The notes under the pieces are model-generated. The model saw only the letters and a list, made by a program, of their open reading frames with translations. It was not told the origin of the DNA and searched no databases. Positions 1-11,096 of a DNA stretch of 64,000 nt are shown in pieces. The stretch covers positions 21,162-85,161 of the forward strand of contig NZ_VWWV01000010.1 in the NCBI RefSeq assembly GCF_011752815.1, read 5' to 3'. The translations under genes were made by a program, and so were the position numbers. Positions within the stretch are counted from its first letter, which is position 1; each line of letters begins with the position of its first letter. Source of the stretch: Enterobacter sp. Cy-643. Its GTDB lineage: Bacteria; Pseudomonadota; Gammaproteobacteria; Enterobacterales; Enterobacteriaceae.

Positions 1-1
1 A

Positions 2-1069
2 ACTGACCTGATCCTCATTTTTTTATTCACTACTGCATTCCTTTTTTGTGCGCGCAAAGTTGCCCGCCGCGTTGGCCTGGTTGATAAACCCAATTTCCGT
101 AAACGCCATCAGGGGACGGTCCCGCTGGTAGGCGGTATTTCCGTATTTGCCGGTGTTTGCTTTACTTTTTTGATCGGCAATTATTATATCCCGCATCTTT
201 GGCTATACCTGTTATGTGCCGGCACGCTGGTACTGGTAGGTGCCCTGGACGATCGTTACGACATTAGCGTGAAAATTCGTGCTGCGGTTCAGGCAATTAT
301 TGCGATTGTAATGATGGTCATCGGCAATCTTTACCTTGGTAGCCTCGGCTATATTTTAGGCCCCTGGGAATTGATGTTGGGGCCTTTTGGTTACTTCCTG
401 ACTCTGTTTGCGGTTTGGGCGGCAATCAACGCTTTCAACATGGTGGATGGCATTGATGGGTTGTTAGGGGGACTCTCTTCGGTTTCTTTTGCAGCCATGG
501 GCATCATCCTTCTGCTGGATGGTCAGCACAGCCTGGCGATGTGGTGTTTTGCCATGATCGTTGCCATTTTGCCTTATATCATTTTGAATCTTGGCCTGTT
601 GGGTCGGCGCTATAAAGTTTTTATGGGCGATGCCGGCAGTACGCTGCTTGGTTTTACAATTATCTGGATCCTGCTGGAAACCACCCAGGGTAAAACACAT
701 CCTATCAGCCCGGTCACCGCGTTATGGATTATCGCGATTCCGCTGATGGACATGATTGCGATTATGTATCGACGGTTGCGCAAAGGTATGAGTCCGTTCT
801 CCGCGGATCGGCAGCATATTCATCATTTGATTATGCGGGCGGGGTTTACCTCAAGGCAGGCTTTTGTGCTGATTACTCTGGCCGCAGCGCTGCTTGCTGG
901 TATCGGCGTTGCCGGTGAATATGTGCACTTTGTTCCAGAATGGCTGATGTTGGCATTGTTCTTGCTAGCATTTGTGCTATACGATTTTTGTATTAAACGA
1001 GCCTGGAAAGTCGCTCGTTTTATCAGGCGCCATAAACGTCGCATTCGCAGAAACAACGTAAACATTTAG
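2..1069 (+). CDS. wecA: UDP-GlcNAc:undecaprenyl-phosphate GlcNAc-1-phosphate transferase, 5' partial
   Basis: Transfers GlcNAc-1-phosphate from UDP-GlcNAc to undecaprenyl phosphate at the inner membrane, the first step of ECA and of many O-antigens. The reading frame is open from base 2 and the first residues read TDLILIFLF, which corresponds to about residue 8 of the E. coli protein, so only about seven residues are lost to the window edge; the first internal ATG at 170 is not the start. Family motifs visible are VDKPNFRKRHQG, NAFNMVDGIDGL, KVFMGDAGS and the DRQHIHH loop, with hydrophobic helices between them. It is followed 22 bases later by wzzE. Identification is firm; only the N-terminus is missing. 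Confidence 0.97.
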   Translation, partial: TDLILIFLFTTAFLFCARKVARRVGLVDKPNFRKRHQGTVPLVGGISVFAGVCFTFLIGNYYIPHLWLYLLCAGTLVLVGALDDRYDISVKIRAAVQAIIAIVMMVIGNLYLGSLGYILGPWELMLGPFGYFLTLFAVWAAINAFNMVDGIDGLLGGLSSVSFAAMGIILLLDGQHSLAMWCFAMIVAILPYIILNLGLLGRRYKVFMGDAGSTLLGFTIIWILLETTQGKTHPISPVTALWIIAIPLMDMIAIMYRRLRKGMSPFSADRQHIHHLIMRAGFTSRQAFVLITLAAALLAGIGVAGEYVHFVPEWLMLALFLLAFVLYDFCIKRAWKVARFIRRHKRRIRRNNVNI

Positions 1070-1091
1070 TCTGACTTGAATTGGGGAAGCG

Positions 1092-2138
1092 ATGAAAGAG
1101 CATATGCCAGGTAATTACCCGGTAGTAGAGAACGAGCTGGATATCCGCGGCCTGTTCCGTACGCTGTGGCAGGGCAAATTCTGGATTATCGGAATTGCCT
1201 TTGTGTTTGCCCTTATTGCGCTGATTTACACCTTTTTAGCGAAACAAGAGTGGAGTGCAACGGCTATCACTGACCGTCCAACGGTCAATATGCTGGGGGG
1301 CTACTATTCTCAGCAACAGTTCCTGCGCAACCTCGATGTGAAAGCTAATATGGCGACGGCGGATCAGCCTTCGGTCATGGACGAAGCCTATAAAGAATTC
1401 GTTGTGCAGCTTTCTGCGTATGATACCCGCAGGGATTTCTGGCTACAGACGGATTACTACAAGCAGCGTCAGGTAGGTAACAGTAAAGCGGATGCCGCGC
1501 TGTTGGATGAGATTGTCGACAATATCCAGTACACCCCGGGCGATAGCGCACGCAATATCAGCGACAGCGTTAAGCTTGTGGCTGAAACCGCAGCGGATGC
1601 CAATAACCTTTTACGGCAATACGTTGCTTTCGCGAGTCAGCGTGCGGCCAGTCACCTGAACGAAGAGCTTACTGGGGCCTGGGCGGCGCGTACCGTTCAG
1701 ATGAAAGCGCAGGTGAAACGGCAGGAAGCCGTCGCGCAGTCTATCTATGACCGTAAAGTAAAAAGTCTCGAGCAGGCGCTGAAAGTTGCACAGCAGCAAA
1801 ATATCACCCGTAGCGAAACAAACGTCCCCGCAGAAGAGCTTCCAGATTCGGAAATGTTCATGCTAGGCCGGCCTATGTTGCAGGCGCGGCTGGAGAGCCT
1901 TCAGGCCGTAGGCCCTGATTTTGATATCGATTACGATCAAAATAGGGCAATGCTTAATACGTTGAATGTTGGCCCGACCGTTGACGCGCGTTTCCAGACC
2001 TACCGTTATTTACGCACGCCAGAAGAACCCGTTAAGCGTGACAGTCCCCGCCGTGCATTCTTGCTGATTATGTGGGGTGCGGTTGGGGCGCTTGTTGGTG
2101 CTGGCGTAGCGTTATCTCGCCGTTCGAAAACCGCTTAG
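1092..2138 (+). CDS. wzzE: ECA polysaccharide chain-length modulator WzzE
   Basis: Inner-membrane co-polymerase that sets the chain length of ECA together with WzyE. The 348-residue protein has the family layout: a transmembrane segment near residues 31-52, a long periplasmic domain with coiled-coil-like stretches around residues 200-240, and a second transmembrane segment near the C-terminus, followed by a basic tail. The conserved sequence before the second helix ([14 protein letters not shown]) is present. Length equals the E. coli protein. It has a GGGGAAG ribosome binding site and sits between wecA and wecB. Confidence 0.96.
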   Translation: MKEHMPGNYPVVENELDIRGLFRTLWQGKFWIIGIAFVFALIALIYTFLAKQEWSATAITDRPTVNMLGGYYSQQQFLRNLDVKANMATADQPSVMDEAYKEFVVQLSAYDTRRDFWLQTDYYKQRQVGNSKADAALLDEIVDNIQYTPGDSARNISDSVKLVAETAADANNLLRQYVAFASQRAASHLNEELTGAWAARTVQMKAQVKRQEAVAQSIYDRKVKSLEQALKVAQQQNITRSETNVPAEELPDSEMFMLGRPMLQARLESLQAVGPDFDIDYDQNRAMLNTLNVGPTVDARFQTYRYLRTPEEPVKRDSPRRAFLLIMWGAVGALVGAGVALSRRSKTA

Positions 2139-2199
2139 GCCTATACCCTGTGGCGGGGCGATGGAATGCCTCCACTTTATTCAACATAAGAGAATCACC

Positions 2200-3330
2200 G
2201 TGAAAGTATTAACCGTTTTTGGCACGCGCCCGGAAGCTATTAAAATGGCGCCGTTGGTGGATGCGTTGGCAAAAGACGCGTTTTTTGACGCGAAAGTATG
2301 TGTAACGGCACAGCATCGTGAGATGCTGGATCAGGTATTACACCTCTTTTCCATTACGCCAGACTATGACCTAAACATTATGAAACCGGGGCAGGGCTTG
2401 ACGGAAATTACCTGCCGTATTCTGGAAGGGTTGAAGCCTATTTTGGAATCCTTCAGGCCGGATGTTGTTCTGGTTCATGGCGATACAACCACGACCGTTG
2501 CTGCAAGCCTTGCTGCATTCTACCAGCGTATTCCTGTTGGACACGTTGAAGCGGGGCTGCGTACCGGCGACCTTTACTCCCCGTGGCCGGAGGAAGCCAA
2601 CCGTACATTAACCGGACATCTTGCTTCCTGGCATTTTGCACCGACGGAAAACTCGCGTCAGAACCTGTTGAAAGAAAATATCAGCGAGCAAAATATTTTT
2701 GTTACGGGCAATAGCGTTATTGATGCCTTGCTCTCTGTACGAGATCGCGTGCTGACTCAGGAAGCTGTGCGTCAGGAAATAGAGGCGAAACACCCCTTCC
2801 TTGATGCCAGAAAAAAAATGATCCTGGTCACCGGACACCGTCGGGAAAGTTTCGGTGAGGGGTTTGAACGTATTTGCCGCGCGCTGGCAAAAATTGCCTC
2901 TCAAAACAGCGATGTGCAGATCGTTTATCCTGTGCATATGAACCCAAACGTCAGTGAGCCGGTAAGACGAATTTTGGGACACGTTGATAATGTGGTTTTG
3001 ATCGAGCCTCAGGAGTATCTGCCGTTTGTTTATCTCATGGATCGCGCCTGGCTTATTTTGACGGATTCCGGCGGGATTCAGGAAGAGGCACCTTCTTTGG
3101 GGAAACCCGTTTTAGTGATGCGTGAAACCACTGAACGTCCTGAAGCTGTTGCCGCAGGTACCGTGCGGTTGGTGGGAACTGATGAAGAGCGAATTGTGGC
3201 AGAAGTTACTCGACTGCTCAGTGACGATCGGGAATATCAGGCGATGAGCCGTGCCCATAACCCTTACGGGGATGGAGAAGCCTGCAGACGTATTTTGAAT
3301 GCCTTAAAACAACATCAGGTGAGATCATGA
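2200..3330 (+). CDS. wecB: UDP-GlcNAc 2-epimerase (non-hydrolysing)
   Basis: Converts UDP-GlcNAc to UDP-ManNAc for ECA synthesis in the cytoplasm. Start chosen at the GTG at 2200 ([19 protein letters not shown]), which gives 376 residues, the E. coli length, and has AAGAGA upstream; an in-frame ATG at 2161 would add 13 unrelated residues. Visible motifs are the N-terminal [16 protein letters not shown], the [11 protein letters not shown] loop, TGHRRESFG and [20 protein letters not shown]. The last codons overlap the ATG of wecC by four bases, implying translational coupling. Confidence 0.96.
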   Translation: MKVLTVFGTRPEAIKMAPLVDALAKDAFFDAKVCVTAQHREMLDQVLHLFSITPDYDLNIMKPGQGLTEITCRILEGLKPILESFRPDVVLVHGDTTTTVAASLAAFYQRIPVGHVEAGLRTGDLYSPWPEEANRTLTGHLASWHFAPTENSRQNLLKENISEQNIFVTGNSVIDALLSVRDRVLTQEAVRQEIEAKHPFLDARKKMILVTGHRRESFGEGFERICRALAKIASQNSDVQIVYPVHMNPNVSEPVRRILGHVDNVVLIEPQEYLPFVYLMDRAWLILTDSGGIQEEAPSLGKPVLVMRETTERPEAVAAGTVRLVGTDEERIVAEVTRLLSDDREYQAMSRAHNPYGDGEACRRILNALKQHQVRS

Positions 3331-4589
3331 GTTTTTCCACCATCTCCGTTATTGGCCTTGGGTATATAGGCCTGCCTACCGCTGCCGCGTTCGCCTCCAG
3401 TAAGCGAAAAGTCATCGGCGTGGACATTAACCAGCGGGCGGTGGACACCATCAATCGAGGTGAAATTCATATTGTTGAGCCTGATTTGGACAAGGTGGTG
3501 AAAGCTGCCGTTGAGGGTGGATACCTGAGTGCTACCGTGCAGTCCGTCGAGGCCGATGCTTATCTGATTGCGGTGCCAACCCCTTTTAAGGGCGATCATG
3601 AACCCGACATGGTTTATGTGAAATCTGCTGCAGAATCCATTGCTCCCGTACTGAAAAAGGGGGCGCTTGTGGTGCTGGAATCAACGTCTCCCGTTGGCGC
3701 GACGGAGCAAATGGCGGAATGGCTGGCTGCCCTGCGTCCGGATTTGAGTTTCCCTCAACAGGTAGGGGAGCTTGCGGATATCAATATCGCCTATTGCCCG
3801 GAACGCGTTTTACCGGGGCAGATTATGGTTGAACTGATCAAAAATGACCGCGTCGTTGGCGGTATGACGCCGGTATGTTCTGCCCGTGCTAGCGAGTTGT
3901 ATAACATTTTCCTTAAAGGTGAATGTATTATCACCAACTCTCGTACAGCTGAAATGTGCAAGCTGACGGAGAACAGCTTCCGCGATGTCAATATCGCTTT
4001 CGCTAACGAACTCTCCCTTATTTGTGCCGATCAGGGGATTAATGTCTGGGAACTTATCCGGCTGGCCAATCGCCATCCTCGCGTGAATGTGCTGCAGCCT
4101 GGGCCCGGCGTTGGCGGGCACTGTATTGCGGTCGATCCATGGTTTATCGTTTCGCAAAATCCGGAGCAGGCTCGTCTTATCCGTACCGCACGTGAAGTGA
4201 ACGACGGCAAGCCGTTCTGGGTCATTAATCAGGTTAAAGCTGCGATAGCCGATTGCCTGGCTGAAACAGGCCGCCGCGCCAGCGAATTAACCATCGCCTG
4301 CTTCGGTCTTGCTTTCAAACCCAACATTGATGATTTACGTGAAAGTCCGGCAATGGAAATTGCCGAGATACTGGCCGAATGGCACAGCGGTAAAACGCTG
4401 GTGGTGGAACCCAATATCCACGAGTTGCCTGTGAAGCTTGCCGGCCACTGTGAGTTAACTTCGGCAGAAGTCGCGCTTGCGCAGGCTGACGTGCTGGTGA
4501 TGCTGGTCGATCATAAAGAGTTTAAAGCTGTTCCTGCCGACAAGGTGCATCAGCCGTGGATTGTAGATACCAAAGGCGTCTGGCGGTAA
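3327..4589 (+). CDS. wecC: UDP-N-acetyl-D-mannosamine dehydrogenase
   Basis: Oxidises UDP-ManNAc to UDP-ManNAcA, the uronic acid donor of ECA, using NAD+. 420 residues, as in E. coli. The N-terminal Rossmann motif [14 protein letters not shown], the central GGHCIAVDP signature of UDP-sugar dehydrogenases and the C-terminal domain beginning [18 protein letters not shown] are all visible. Starts inside the wecB stop codon. Its stop is followed after three bases by wecD; in E. coli rffG and rffH lie in this gap, so their absence here is notable. Confidence 0.97.
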   Translation: MSFSTISVIGLGYIGLPTAAAFASSKRKVIGVDINQRAVDTINRGEIHIVEPDLDKVVKAAVEGGYLSATVQSVEADAYLIAVPTPFKGDHEPDMVYVKSAAESIAPVLKKGALVVLESTSPVGATEQMAEWLAALRPDLSFPQQVGELADINIAYCPERVLPGQIMVELIKNDRVVGGMTPVCSARASELYNIFLKGECIITNSRTAEMCKLTENSFRDVNIAFANELSLICADQGINVWELIRLANRHPRVNVLQPGPGVGGHCIAVDPWFIVSQNPEQARLIRTAREVNDGKPFWVINQVKAAIADCLAETGRRASELTIACFGLAFKPNIDDLRESPAMEIAEILAEWHSGKTLVVEPNIHELPVKLAGHCELTSAEVALAQADVLVMLVDHKEFKAVPADKVHQPWIVDTKGVWR

Positions 4590-4592
4590 CGG

Positions 4593-5273
4593 ATGATGAA
4601 CCCAATTCACGGCACCCTGGCTTCTCTTGAGTGGGAAAACCGTTTCTTTGATGTCAACAGCTGTGTGGTTCATTTCTCCGAAGAAGCACCTGCGCTGCAG
4701 GAAGAACAGTTAAATACCTGGTCGCGCGTCCAGGCAAAAATCCCGTCTCATCGCACCGACTGGCTGGATGGCTTGCAGCAGCTTGGCTTCCAGCTTGTCG
4801 AAGGTGAGGTGGATTTGGTTCTTTCTGTTGGCACGCAAAATGCAGATATTACCGTCGATATCGCCCAGCCGAATGATATCCCTTCGCTTCGTCAGTCGGC
4901 TTCTCAGGTATTCACGCAAAGCCGCTTTCGTACGCCCTGGTATAAGGCCGGGGACAGCGGTCGTTTCTATGCGCAATGGATCGAAAATGCCGTCCTTGGC
5001 ACGTTTGACCATCAGTGTCTGTTGCTGCGGAACGGCGATGAGCTCCCGGGCTTTGTGACGTTGCGGCAGCTAAATGATGCAGAGGCCAGAATTGGCCTGC
5101 TTGCCGGACGAGGTTTAGGCGAGGAACTGATGGCTGCTGCGCAAGACTGGTGTCGTCAGCGTGGTTTGCAAACCCTGCGGGTGGCAACTCAGGTGAGCAA
5201 TACCGCCGCGCTGCGTCGCTACATTAAAAGCGGTGCCACCATAGAAAGCACCGCCTTCTGGTTATACAGGTGA
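4593..5273 (+). CDS. wecD: dTDP-fucosamine acetyltransferase
   Basis: GNAT-family enzyme (also RffC) that acetylates dTDP-4-amino-4,6-dideoxygalactose to dTDP-Fuc4NAc. 226 residues, close to the E. coli 224. The acetyl-CoA binding part is near the C-terminus: [15 protein letters not shown] followed by [16 protein letters not shown] and the terminal STAFWLYR. Two ATG codons in a row (4593 and 4596) are possible starts; the first has GGCGGTAACGG just upstream. It follows wecC by three bases and precedes wecE by four. The N-terminal third is more divergent from E. coli than the rest, as is usual for this protein. Confidence 0.94.
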   Translation: MMNPIHGTLASLEWENRFFDVNSCVVHFSEEAPALQEEQLNTWSRVQAKIPSHRTDWLDGLQQLGFQLVEGEVDLVLSVGTQNADITVDIAQPNDIPSLRQSASQVFTQSRFRTPWYKAGDSGRFYAQWIENAVLGTFDHQCLLLRNGDELPGFVTLRQLNDAEARIGLLAGRGLGEELMAAAQDWCRQRGLQTLRVATQVSNTAALRRYIKSGATIESTAFWLYR

Positions 5274-5277
5274 AAAA

Positions 5278-6408
5278 ATGATCCCATTTAACGCTCCGCC
5301 GGTCGTTGGAACAGAACTTGAATACATGCAGGCTGCAATGGGTAGCGGCAAACTGTGCGGAGACGGGGGGTTTACTCGCCGTTGCCAGCAATGGATGGAG
5401 CAACGTTTTGGCAGCAAGAAAGTGCTGCTCACGCCGTCTTGCACAGCTTCGCTGGAGATGGCCGCTATCCTACTGGATATCAAGGCTGGCGATGAAGTGA
5501 TCATGCCTAGCTACACTTTTGTTTCTACGGCTAATGCCTTTGTGCTTAGAGGGGCCACCATCGTCTTTGTGGACGTGCACCCTGATACCATGAACATTGA
5601 CGAAACAAAAATTGAAGCGGCAATTACTGAAAAAACGCGTGCTATCGTGCCGGTTCATTACGCTGGTGTGGCCTGTGAAATGGACACCATCATGGCTATC
5701 GCCAAAAAATATAACCTGTTTGTGGTGGAAGATGCCGCTCAGGGCGTGATGTCGACTTATAAAGGCCGCGCGCTGGGTGCAATTGGCCACATCGGGTGTT
5801 TCAGTTTTCATGAGACGAAAAACTATACTGCGGGTGGTGAAGGTGGTGCGACACTCATTAACGACCCAGCTTTAATCGAGCGGGCAGAAATTATTCGTGA
5901 AAAAGGCACCAACCGCAGCCAGTTCTTCCGCGGTCAGGTGGATAAATACACCTGGCGTGATATTGGTTCAAGCTACCTGATGGCCGACCTGCAGGCCGCT
6001 TATCTTTGGGCACAGCTTGAGGCGGCAGAGCAAATTAATCAGCAGCGCCTGAAGCTGTGGCAAACCTATCATGATGCTCTTGCGCCTTTAGCAAAAGCCG
6101 GGCGTATCGAGCTTCCGGCCATACCTAAAAACTGCGTGCAGAACGCCCATATGTTCTATATCAAGCTACGAGATATGGAGGATCGCAGCGCGCTGATTTC
6201 TTACCTGAAAGAAGCTGAGATCATGGCGGTGTTCCACTATATTCCGCTTCATACCTGCCCGGCTGGCGAGAAATTTGGTCGATTCCATGGGGAAGATCGT
6301 TTCACGACTCGTGAAAGCGAGCGTTTGCTCCGTCTGCCGCTGTTCTATAACCTGTCGCCGGTGAACCAACGCACCGTCATCAATACGCTACAAAGTTACT
6401 TCGCCTGA
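5278..6408 (+). CDS. wecE: dTDP-4-amino-4,6-dideoxygalactose transaminase
   Basis: PLP-dependent aminotransferase (RffA) of the DegT/DnrJ/EryC1 family that turns dTDP-4-keto-6-deoxyglucose into dTDP-Fuc4N. 376 residues, the E. coli length. The internal-aldimine lysine is K181 in the motif SFHETKNYTAGGEGG; VVEDAAQG upstream supplies the conserved aspartate that contacts the cofactor. Its substrate is made by RffH and RffG, whose genes are not in this operon. It is followed by wzxE after one base. Confidence 0.97.
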   Translation: MIPFNAPPVVGTELEYMQAAMGSGKLCGDGGFTRRCQQWMEQRFGSKKVLLTPSCTASLEMAAILLDIKAGDEVIMPSYTFVSTANAFVLRGATIVFVDVHPDTMNIDETKIEAAITEKTRAIVPVHYAGVACEMDTIMAIAKKYNLFVVEDAAQGVMSTYKGRALGAIGHIGCFSFHETKNYTAGGEGGATLINDPALIERAEIIREKGTNRSQFFRGQVDKYTWRDIGSSYLMADLQAAYLWAQLEAAEQINQQRLKLWQTYHDALAPLAKAGRIELPAIPKNCVQNAHMFYIKLRDMEDRSALISYLKEAEIMAVFHYIPLHTCPAGEKFGRFHGEDRFTTRESERLLRLPLFYNLSPVNQRTVINTLQSYFA

Positions 6409-6409
6409 G

Positions 6410-7660
6410 ATGTCGCTAGCTAAAGCTTCAGCGTGGACCGCCGGGTCCACGCTGGTAAAAATTGGCGCCGGTTTGCTGGTGGTAAAAATGCTGGCCGTTG
6501 CATTTGGCCCTTCAGGAGTGGGGCTGGCCGGTAATTTTCGCCAAATGGTGACCGTATTGGGCGTGCTGGCCGGTGCAGGGATTTTTAACGGCGTTACTAA
6601 ATATGTTGCTGAACATCATGACAATCCGGTTCAGTTAAAGCGAATACTCGGCACCTCTTCGGCGATGGTGTTAGGTTTTTCCTCGCTGCTGGCCGTGATT
6701 TTCGTTCTGGCCGCGCGACCGATAAGCATTGGGTTGTTTGGTCATGCGGACTACCAGAATCTGGTGCGTCTGGTGGCCCTGATCCAGATGGGCATTGCCT
6801 GGGCAAACCTGTCGCTTGCCATTATGAAGGGGTTTCGTGATGCGGCGGGTAACGCACTTGCGTTAATTGCAGGCAGCGTAATTGGCGTGCTGGCTTATTA
6901 TGTTTGCTATCGTTTAGGCGGCTATCCGGGGGCGCTGCTCGGCCTCGCGTTAGTTCCCGCTTTGGTGGTCGTTCCTTCGATGCTGATGCTGGTCCGGCGT
7001 GAACATGTTCCGCTGAGCTATTTGAAACCGAGCTGGGATAAGCTACTGGCCAGTCATCTTGGGAAGTTCACGCTCATGGCGCTGATCACTTCAGTCACGC
7101 TCCCCGTGGCCTATGTGATGATGCGTAACCTGCTGGCGGAACACTATAGCTGGGATGAGGTCGGTATTTGGCAAGGGGTTAGCAGCATTTCTGATGCGTA
7201 TTTGCAGTTTATCACTGCATCTTTTAGCGTTTACCTATTGCCGACGCTTGCTCGCTTGAAAGAAAAAAGCGCCATTACGCGTGAAATTGCGCGCTCGTTA
7301 AGGTTTGTTCTGCCCGCCGTGGCGGCAGCAAGTCTGACAGTCTGGCTGCTGCGTGATTTCGCCATCTGGCTACTGTTTTCACCAAAATTTATCGCCATGC
7401 GTGATTTGTTTGCCTGGCAGTTGGTAGGGGACGTGCTGAAGGTCGGCGCCTATGTGTTTGGCTATTTGGTTATCGCGAAGGCGTCTCTGCGCTTTTATAT
7501 TCTGACTGAAATCAGTCAGTTTATTTTGTTAACCGGCTTTTCGCGTTGGCTGATCCCCGCCCACGGTGCGCTAGGGGCGGCCCAGGCTTATATGGCTACC
7601 TATATTGTTTATTTTGCGCTCTGCTGTGGCGTATTCCTCATTTATCGTAGACGAGCATGA
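6410..7660 (+). CDS. wzxE: ECA lipid III flippase
   Basis: Multi-spanning inner-membrane flippase of the MATE-like Wzx family that moves undecaprenyl-linked ECA trisaccharide to the periplasmic face. 416 residues, nearly all in hydrophobic helices (about twelve segments) separated by short basic loops. The N-terminus [19 protein letters not shown] and the central motif [14 protein letters not shown] match the E. coli protein. Its stop overlaps the start of wecF by four bases. Confidence 0.96.
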   Translation: MSLAKASAWTAGSTLVKIGAGLLVVKMLAVAFGPSGVGLAGNFRQMVTVLGVLAGAGIFNGVTKYVAEHHDNPVQLKRILGTSSAMVLGFSSLLAVIFVLAARPISIGLFGHADYQNLVRLVALIQMGIAWANLSLAIMKGFRDAAGNALALIAGSVIGVLAYYVCYRLGGYPGALLGLALVPALVVVPSMLMLVRREHVPLSYLKPSWDKLLASHLGKFTLMALITSVTLPVAYVMMRNLLAEHYSWDEVGIWQGVSSISDAYLQFITASFSVYLLPTLARLKEKSAITREIARSLRFVLPAVAAASLTVWLLRDFAIWLLFSPKFIAMRDLFAWQLVGDVLKVGAYVFGYLVIAKASLRFYILTEISQFILLTGFSRWLIPAHGALGAAQAYMATYIVYFALCCGVFLIYRRRA

Positions 7661-8736
7661 CAACACTGATTCACGTATTGGGATCTGACATCCCGCATCA
7701 TAATCAGACGGTATTGCGTTTTTTTAACGACGTTCTGGCCGCCACGACACCTCATGCACGAGAATTTATCGTGGTTTCAGAGGACCGAACTTTGTTGTCC
7801 GCTTTTCCGGCGCTGTCGATTTCTCTATGCCCTTCAAAGCAGTCTATAGCCGCAGAAGTTCTGGCAAAAGCGCGCGCTAACCGGCAGCAACGTTTCTTTT
7901 TTCACGGACAGTTTAACGGCAGCCTTTGGATTGCCTTGCTAACCGGGGGGCTAAAGCCGGAGCAGGTGAACTGGCATATCTGGGGGGCCGACCTTTATGA
8001 GGTTTCACGCAGCTTTAAATTTCGGCTTTTTTACCAGTTACGCCGTTTTGCGCAGGGGCGAGTTGGGCGTGTTTTTGCCACGCGTGGGGATTTAAGCTAT
8101 TTCCACCGGCGGCACCCGCAGGTGCCTGGCGAGCTGCTGTATTTCCCAACGCGTATGGATCCGAGCCTTAATACGATGGCTGTTGATCGTCAAGGCAGCG
8201 GGAAGTTGACGTTGCTCGTGGGCAATTCTGGTGACCGCAGTAACCAGCATGTTGGTGCACTGAAGGCTATTCATCAGCAATTTGGCGACACGGTACGCAT
8301 TGTTGTGCCGATGGGATACCCGGCAAATAACGAAGCTTATATTGCAGAGGTAAAGCAGGCTGGCAGCGGTTTGTTTAGCCCAGAAAACGTCGACGTGCTG
8401 ACGGAAAAAATCGAATTCAATGATTACCTGACTCTGCTGCGTCAGTGCGATCTCGGCTATTTTATCTTTGAACGCCAGCAGGGGATCGGCACGCTTTGTT
8501 TACTGATTCAGGCCGGGATCCCCTGTGTGCTGAACCGAAAAAATCCTTTCTGGCAGGACATGGTTGAGCAGCATATTCCGGTGCTCTTTACCGGAGATAT
8601 CCTTGATGAGGCAACCGTGCGGGAAGCCCAGCGCCAGCTACGCTTACTGGATAAACAAAGCATCGCTTTCTTTAACCCTAACTATATCGATGGGTGGCAT
8701 CGCGCGTTGAGCACCGCGGCTGGAGAGCAAAAATGA
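7657..8736 (+). CDS. wecF: dTDP-Fuc4NAc:lipid II Fuc4NAc transferase
   Basis: Also RffT. Adds the third sugar, Fuc4NAc, to lipid II to complete the ECA repeat unit on the cytoplasmic face. 359 residues, the E. coli length. The protein is soluble in composition, with [22 protein letters not shown] at the N-terminus and the conserved block [11 protein letters not shown] near residue 110. Coupled at both ends: it starts in the wzxE stop and ends over the wzyE start. Confidence 0.95.
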   Translation: MTTLIHVLGSDIPHHNQTVLRFFNDVLAATTPHAREFIVVSEDRTLLSAFPALSISLCPSKQSIAAEVLAKARANRQQRFFFHGQFNGSLWIALLTGGLKPEQVNWHIWGADLYEVSRSFKFRLFYQLRRFAQGRVGRVFATRGDLSYFHRRHPQVPGELLYFPTRMDPSLNTMAVDRQGSGKLTLLVGNSGDRSNQHVGALKAIHQQFGDTVRIVVPMGYPANNEAYIAEVKQAGSGLFSPENVDVLTEKIEFNDYLTLLRQCDLGYFIFERQQGIGTLCLLIQAGIPCVLNRKNPFWQDMVEQHIPVLFTGDILDEATVREAQRQLRLLDKQSIAFFNPNYIDGWHRALSTAAGEQK

Positions 8737-10088
8737 GTCTGACGCAGTTTGGCGGGTTATTTGTTGTCTGGTTCTTATCGGTCGGGTTCATCGGATTGTT
8801 GACGTATCAGGAGTTTCGCCGCGTACGCTTCAACTTCAACGTCTTCTTTTCACTGCTTTATCTGTTGACCTTTTTCTTCGGCTTTCCGTTTACCTGTACT
8901 TTGGTGTTTCGTTTTGGGGTATCGGTGGTGCCTGCGGATGTGCTTTTACAAGCTCAACTCGCGGCAGCCTGTTTCTATGGGATTTACTATGTGACCTATA
9001 AAACGCGGCTTAGGGCGAAGACGGGGCATAGGGAACGGCGTCCGTTGTTTACCATGAACCGCGTTGAGACGCATCTGACGTGGATCATGCTGGTGTTAGT
9101 GGCTCTGATCAGCGTCGGTATCTTCTTTGCCCATAACGGCTTCTTGTTATTTAAGCTGCATTCTTACAGTCAAATATTCTCCAGCGAAGTGTCAGGCGTG
9201 GCGCTTAAACGCTTTTTCTATTTCTTTATACCAGCCATGCTGGTGGTGTACTTCCTGCGTCAGGACAGTCGGGCCTGGATCTTCTTCCTGGTCAGTACTG
9301 TGGGTTTCGGTCTGTTAACGTACATGATTGTCGGCGGGACGCGGGCCAACATCATCATCGCCTTCGCCATCTTCTTGTTTATCGGCATTATTCGCGGGTG
9401 GATCTCTCTTTGGATGCTGGCGGCGGCGGGCGTGTTCGGCATTGTTGGAATGTTCTGGCTGGCGCTTAAGCGCTACGGCTTGAACGTGAGCGGTGACGAA
9501 GCGTTTTATACATTCCTTTATCTGACTCGGGATACGTTCTCTCCGTGGGAAAATCTTGGTCTCTTGCTGCAAAATTACGACAAGATTGAATTCCAGGGGC
9601 TGGCGCCCATCATTCGCGATTTTTACGTATTCATCCCCAGCTGGGTCTGGCCAGATCGTCCTGGCACAGTGCTGAACACCGCGAATTATTTCACCTGGCA
9701 GGTGCTGAACAATCACTCGGGGCTGGCCATTTCCCCAACGTTGATAGGCTCGCTGGTGGTGATGGGCGGCGTGTGGTTTATCCCGCTCGGGGCGGTTGCC
9801 GTCGGCTTGATTATCAAATGGTTTGACTGGCTGTACGAGCTGGCGAACAGAGAAAGCAATCGCTATAAAGCGGCAATAATCTATGCGTTTTGCTTCGGGG
9901 CGATTTTCAATATGATCGTTCTGGCTCGTGAGGGGCTGGACTCTTTTGTTTCACGGGTGGTGTTCTTCATGGTCATTTTTGGCGCCTGCCTGGTTGTGGC
10001 AAAATTACTTTATTGGCTATTTGAAAGTGCGGGGCTTATTCATCAGCGCCTGCGCCGCGTGCCCTCAGTCGACACGCAAAATGCATGA
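8733..10088 (+). CDS. wzyE: ECA polymerase WzyE
   Basis: Polymerises ECA repeat units at the periplasmic side of the inner membrane. Start chosen at the ATG at 8733 ([13 protein letters not shown]), overlapping the wecF stop by four bases, giving 451 residues against 450 in E. coli; an in-frame start at 8694 lies inside wecF and adds an unrelated tail. About eleven hydrophobic helices are visible, and the large central region ([39 protein letters not shown]) is nearly identical to E. coli. Followed by wecG. Confidence 0.96.
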   Translation: MSLTQFGGLFVVWFLSVGFIGLLTYQEFRRVRFNFNVFFSLLYLLTFFFGFPFTCTLVFRFGVSVVPADVLLQAQLAAACFYGIYYVTYKTRLRAKTGHRERRPLFTMNRVETHLTWIMLVLVALISVGIFFAHNGFLLFKLHSYSQIFSSEVSGVALKRFFYFFIPAMLVVYFLRQDSRAWIFFLVSTVGFGLLTYMIVGGTRANIIIAFAIFLFIGIIRGWISLWMLAAAGVFGIVGMFWLALKRYGLNVSGDEAFYTFLYLTRDTFSPWENLGLLLQNYDKIEFQGLAPIIRDFYVFIPSWVWPDRPGTVLNTANYFTWQVLNNHSGLAISPTLIGSLVVMGGVWFIPLGAVAVGLIIKWFDWLYELANRESNRYKAAIIYAFCFGAIFNMIVLAREGLDSFVSRVVFFMVIFGACLVVAKLLYWLFESAGLIHQRLRRVPSVDTQNA

Positions 10089-10099
10089 CAAGGATATTC

Positions 10100-10840
10100 A
10101 TGAACAACTCTACTGAAGCCCCTTTTTATACTCTTCGTGGCCTTGACCTGTTGGGATGGCGAGATATGCAGCATGCGCTGGATTATCTCTATGCGGGGGG
10201 GCAATTGCGCCAGGGGACATTAGTGGCGATTAATGCAGAAAAAGTGCTGACGGCAGAAGATGATGAGCAAATTCGCGGCCTTATTGCGGCAGCGGAATAC
10301 AAATACGCCGACGGCATCAGCGTCGTTCGCTCCATCCGGAAAAAATACCCTGAAGCCGTGGTTAATCGCGTAGCGGGGGCCGACCTGTGGGAAGCCTTGA
10401 TGGTGCGGGCGGGTCAGGAAGGAACCCCGGTATTTTTGGTGGGCGGTCAGCCCGATGTCCTTGCACAGACCGAAGCTAAGCTACGACAGCTTTGGCAGGT
10501 CAATATTGTCGGCAGCCAGGACGGGTATTTTACCGATGCACAGCGGTCAGCCTTGTTTGAACGCATTCGGGAAAGTGGGGCGGAGCTTGTTACCGTCGCG
10601 ATGGGCTCGCCACGTCAGGAGATCCTGATGCAGGCGTGTCGAAAGGTGCATCCTCATGCGCTTTATATGGGCGTGGGCGGAACATATGACGTATTTACCG
10701 GACGAGTAAAGCGGGCACCTAAGGTCTGGCAAAACGTTGGACTGGAGTGGTTATACCGGCTGTTATCCCAGCCAACCAGAATCAAAAGACAGCTCAGACT
10801 GCTTCGCTACCAGCGCTGGCATCTGACCGGCAAGCTTTAA
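10100..10840 (+). CDS. wecG: UDP-ManNAcA transferase (ECA lipid II synthase)
   Basis: Also RffM. Transfers ManNAcA from UDP-ManNAcA to undecaprenyl-PP-GlcNAc. Start chosen at the ATG at 10100 preceded by AAGGA, giving 246 residues as in E. coli; the upstream ATG at 10085 overlaps the wzyE stop but lacks the family N-terminus. The WecG/TagA/CpsF signature is visible: [36 protein letters not shown] and [17 protein letters not shown]. Last gene of the ECA operon; a hairpin follows at once. Confidence 0.96.
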   Translation: MNNSTEAPFYTLRGLDLLGWRDMQHALDYLYAGGQLRQGTLVAINAEKVLTAEDDEQIRGLIAAAEYKYADGISVVRSIRKKYPEAVVNRVAGADLWEALMVRAGQEGTPVFLVGGQPDVLAQTEAKLRQLWQVNIVGSQDGYFTDAQRSALFERIRESGAELVTVAMGSPRQEILMQACRKVHPHALYMGVGGTYDVFTGRVKRAPKVWQNVGLEWLYRLLSQPTRIKRQLRLLRYQRWHLTGKL

Positions 10841-10847
10841 ACCTTTC

Positions 10848-10871
10848 AACGCGCTCATTCGGGCGCGTTTT
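10848..10871 (+). terminator. Terminator after the wec operon
   Basis: Seven-base-pair stem AACGCGC/GCGCGTT with an eight-base loop, ending in four T residues, eight bases after the wecG stop. The T run is short, so termination may be partial. Confidence 0.6.
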
Positions 10872-11096
10872 GCTTTCTCTGCACGATTTTCAACCAGACT
10901 TATTCCAGTTTGTTACGCAGTTATTTGTAATTTTGTAAAAAATACGGAACCATTGCGCCCACTCGATGCAGTGCCGTAGTGATGTTGCGCCAGCAAATCT
11001 CTTGCCGACGCTGCATGGCCTGTTATTGACCCTGGCAACAACCAAACACAATAACCGGTAAAAACCGGAGTAAAGCAAACACAATACAGAGGATTT

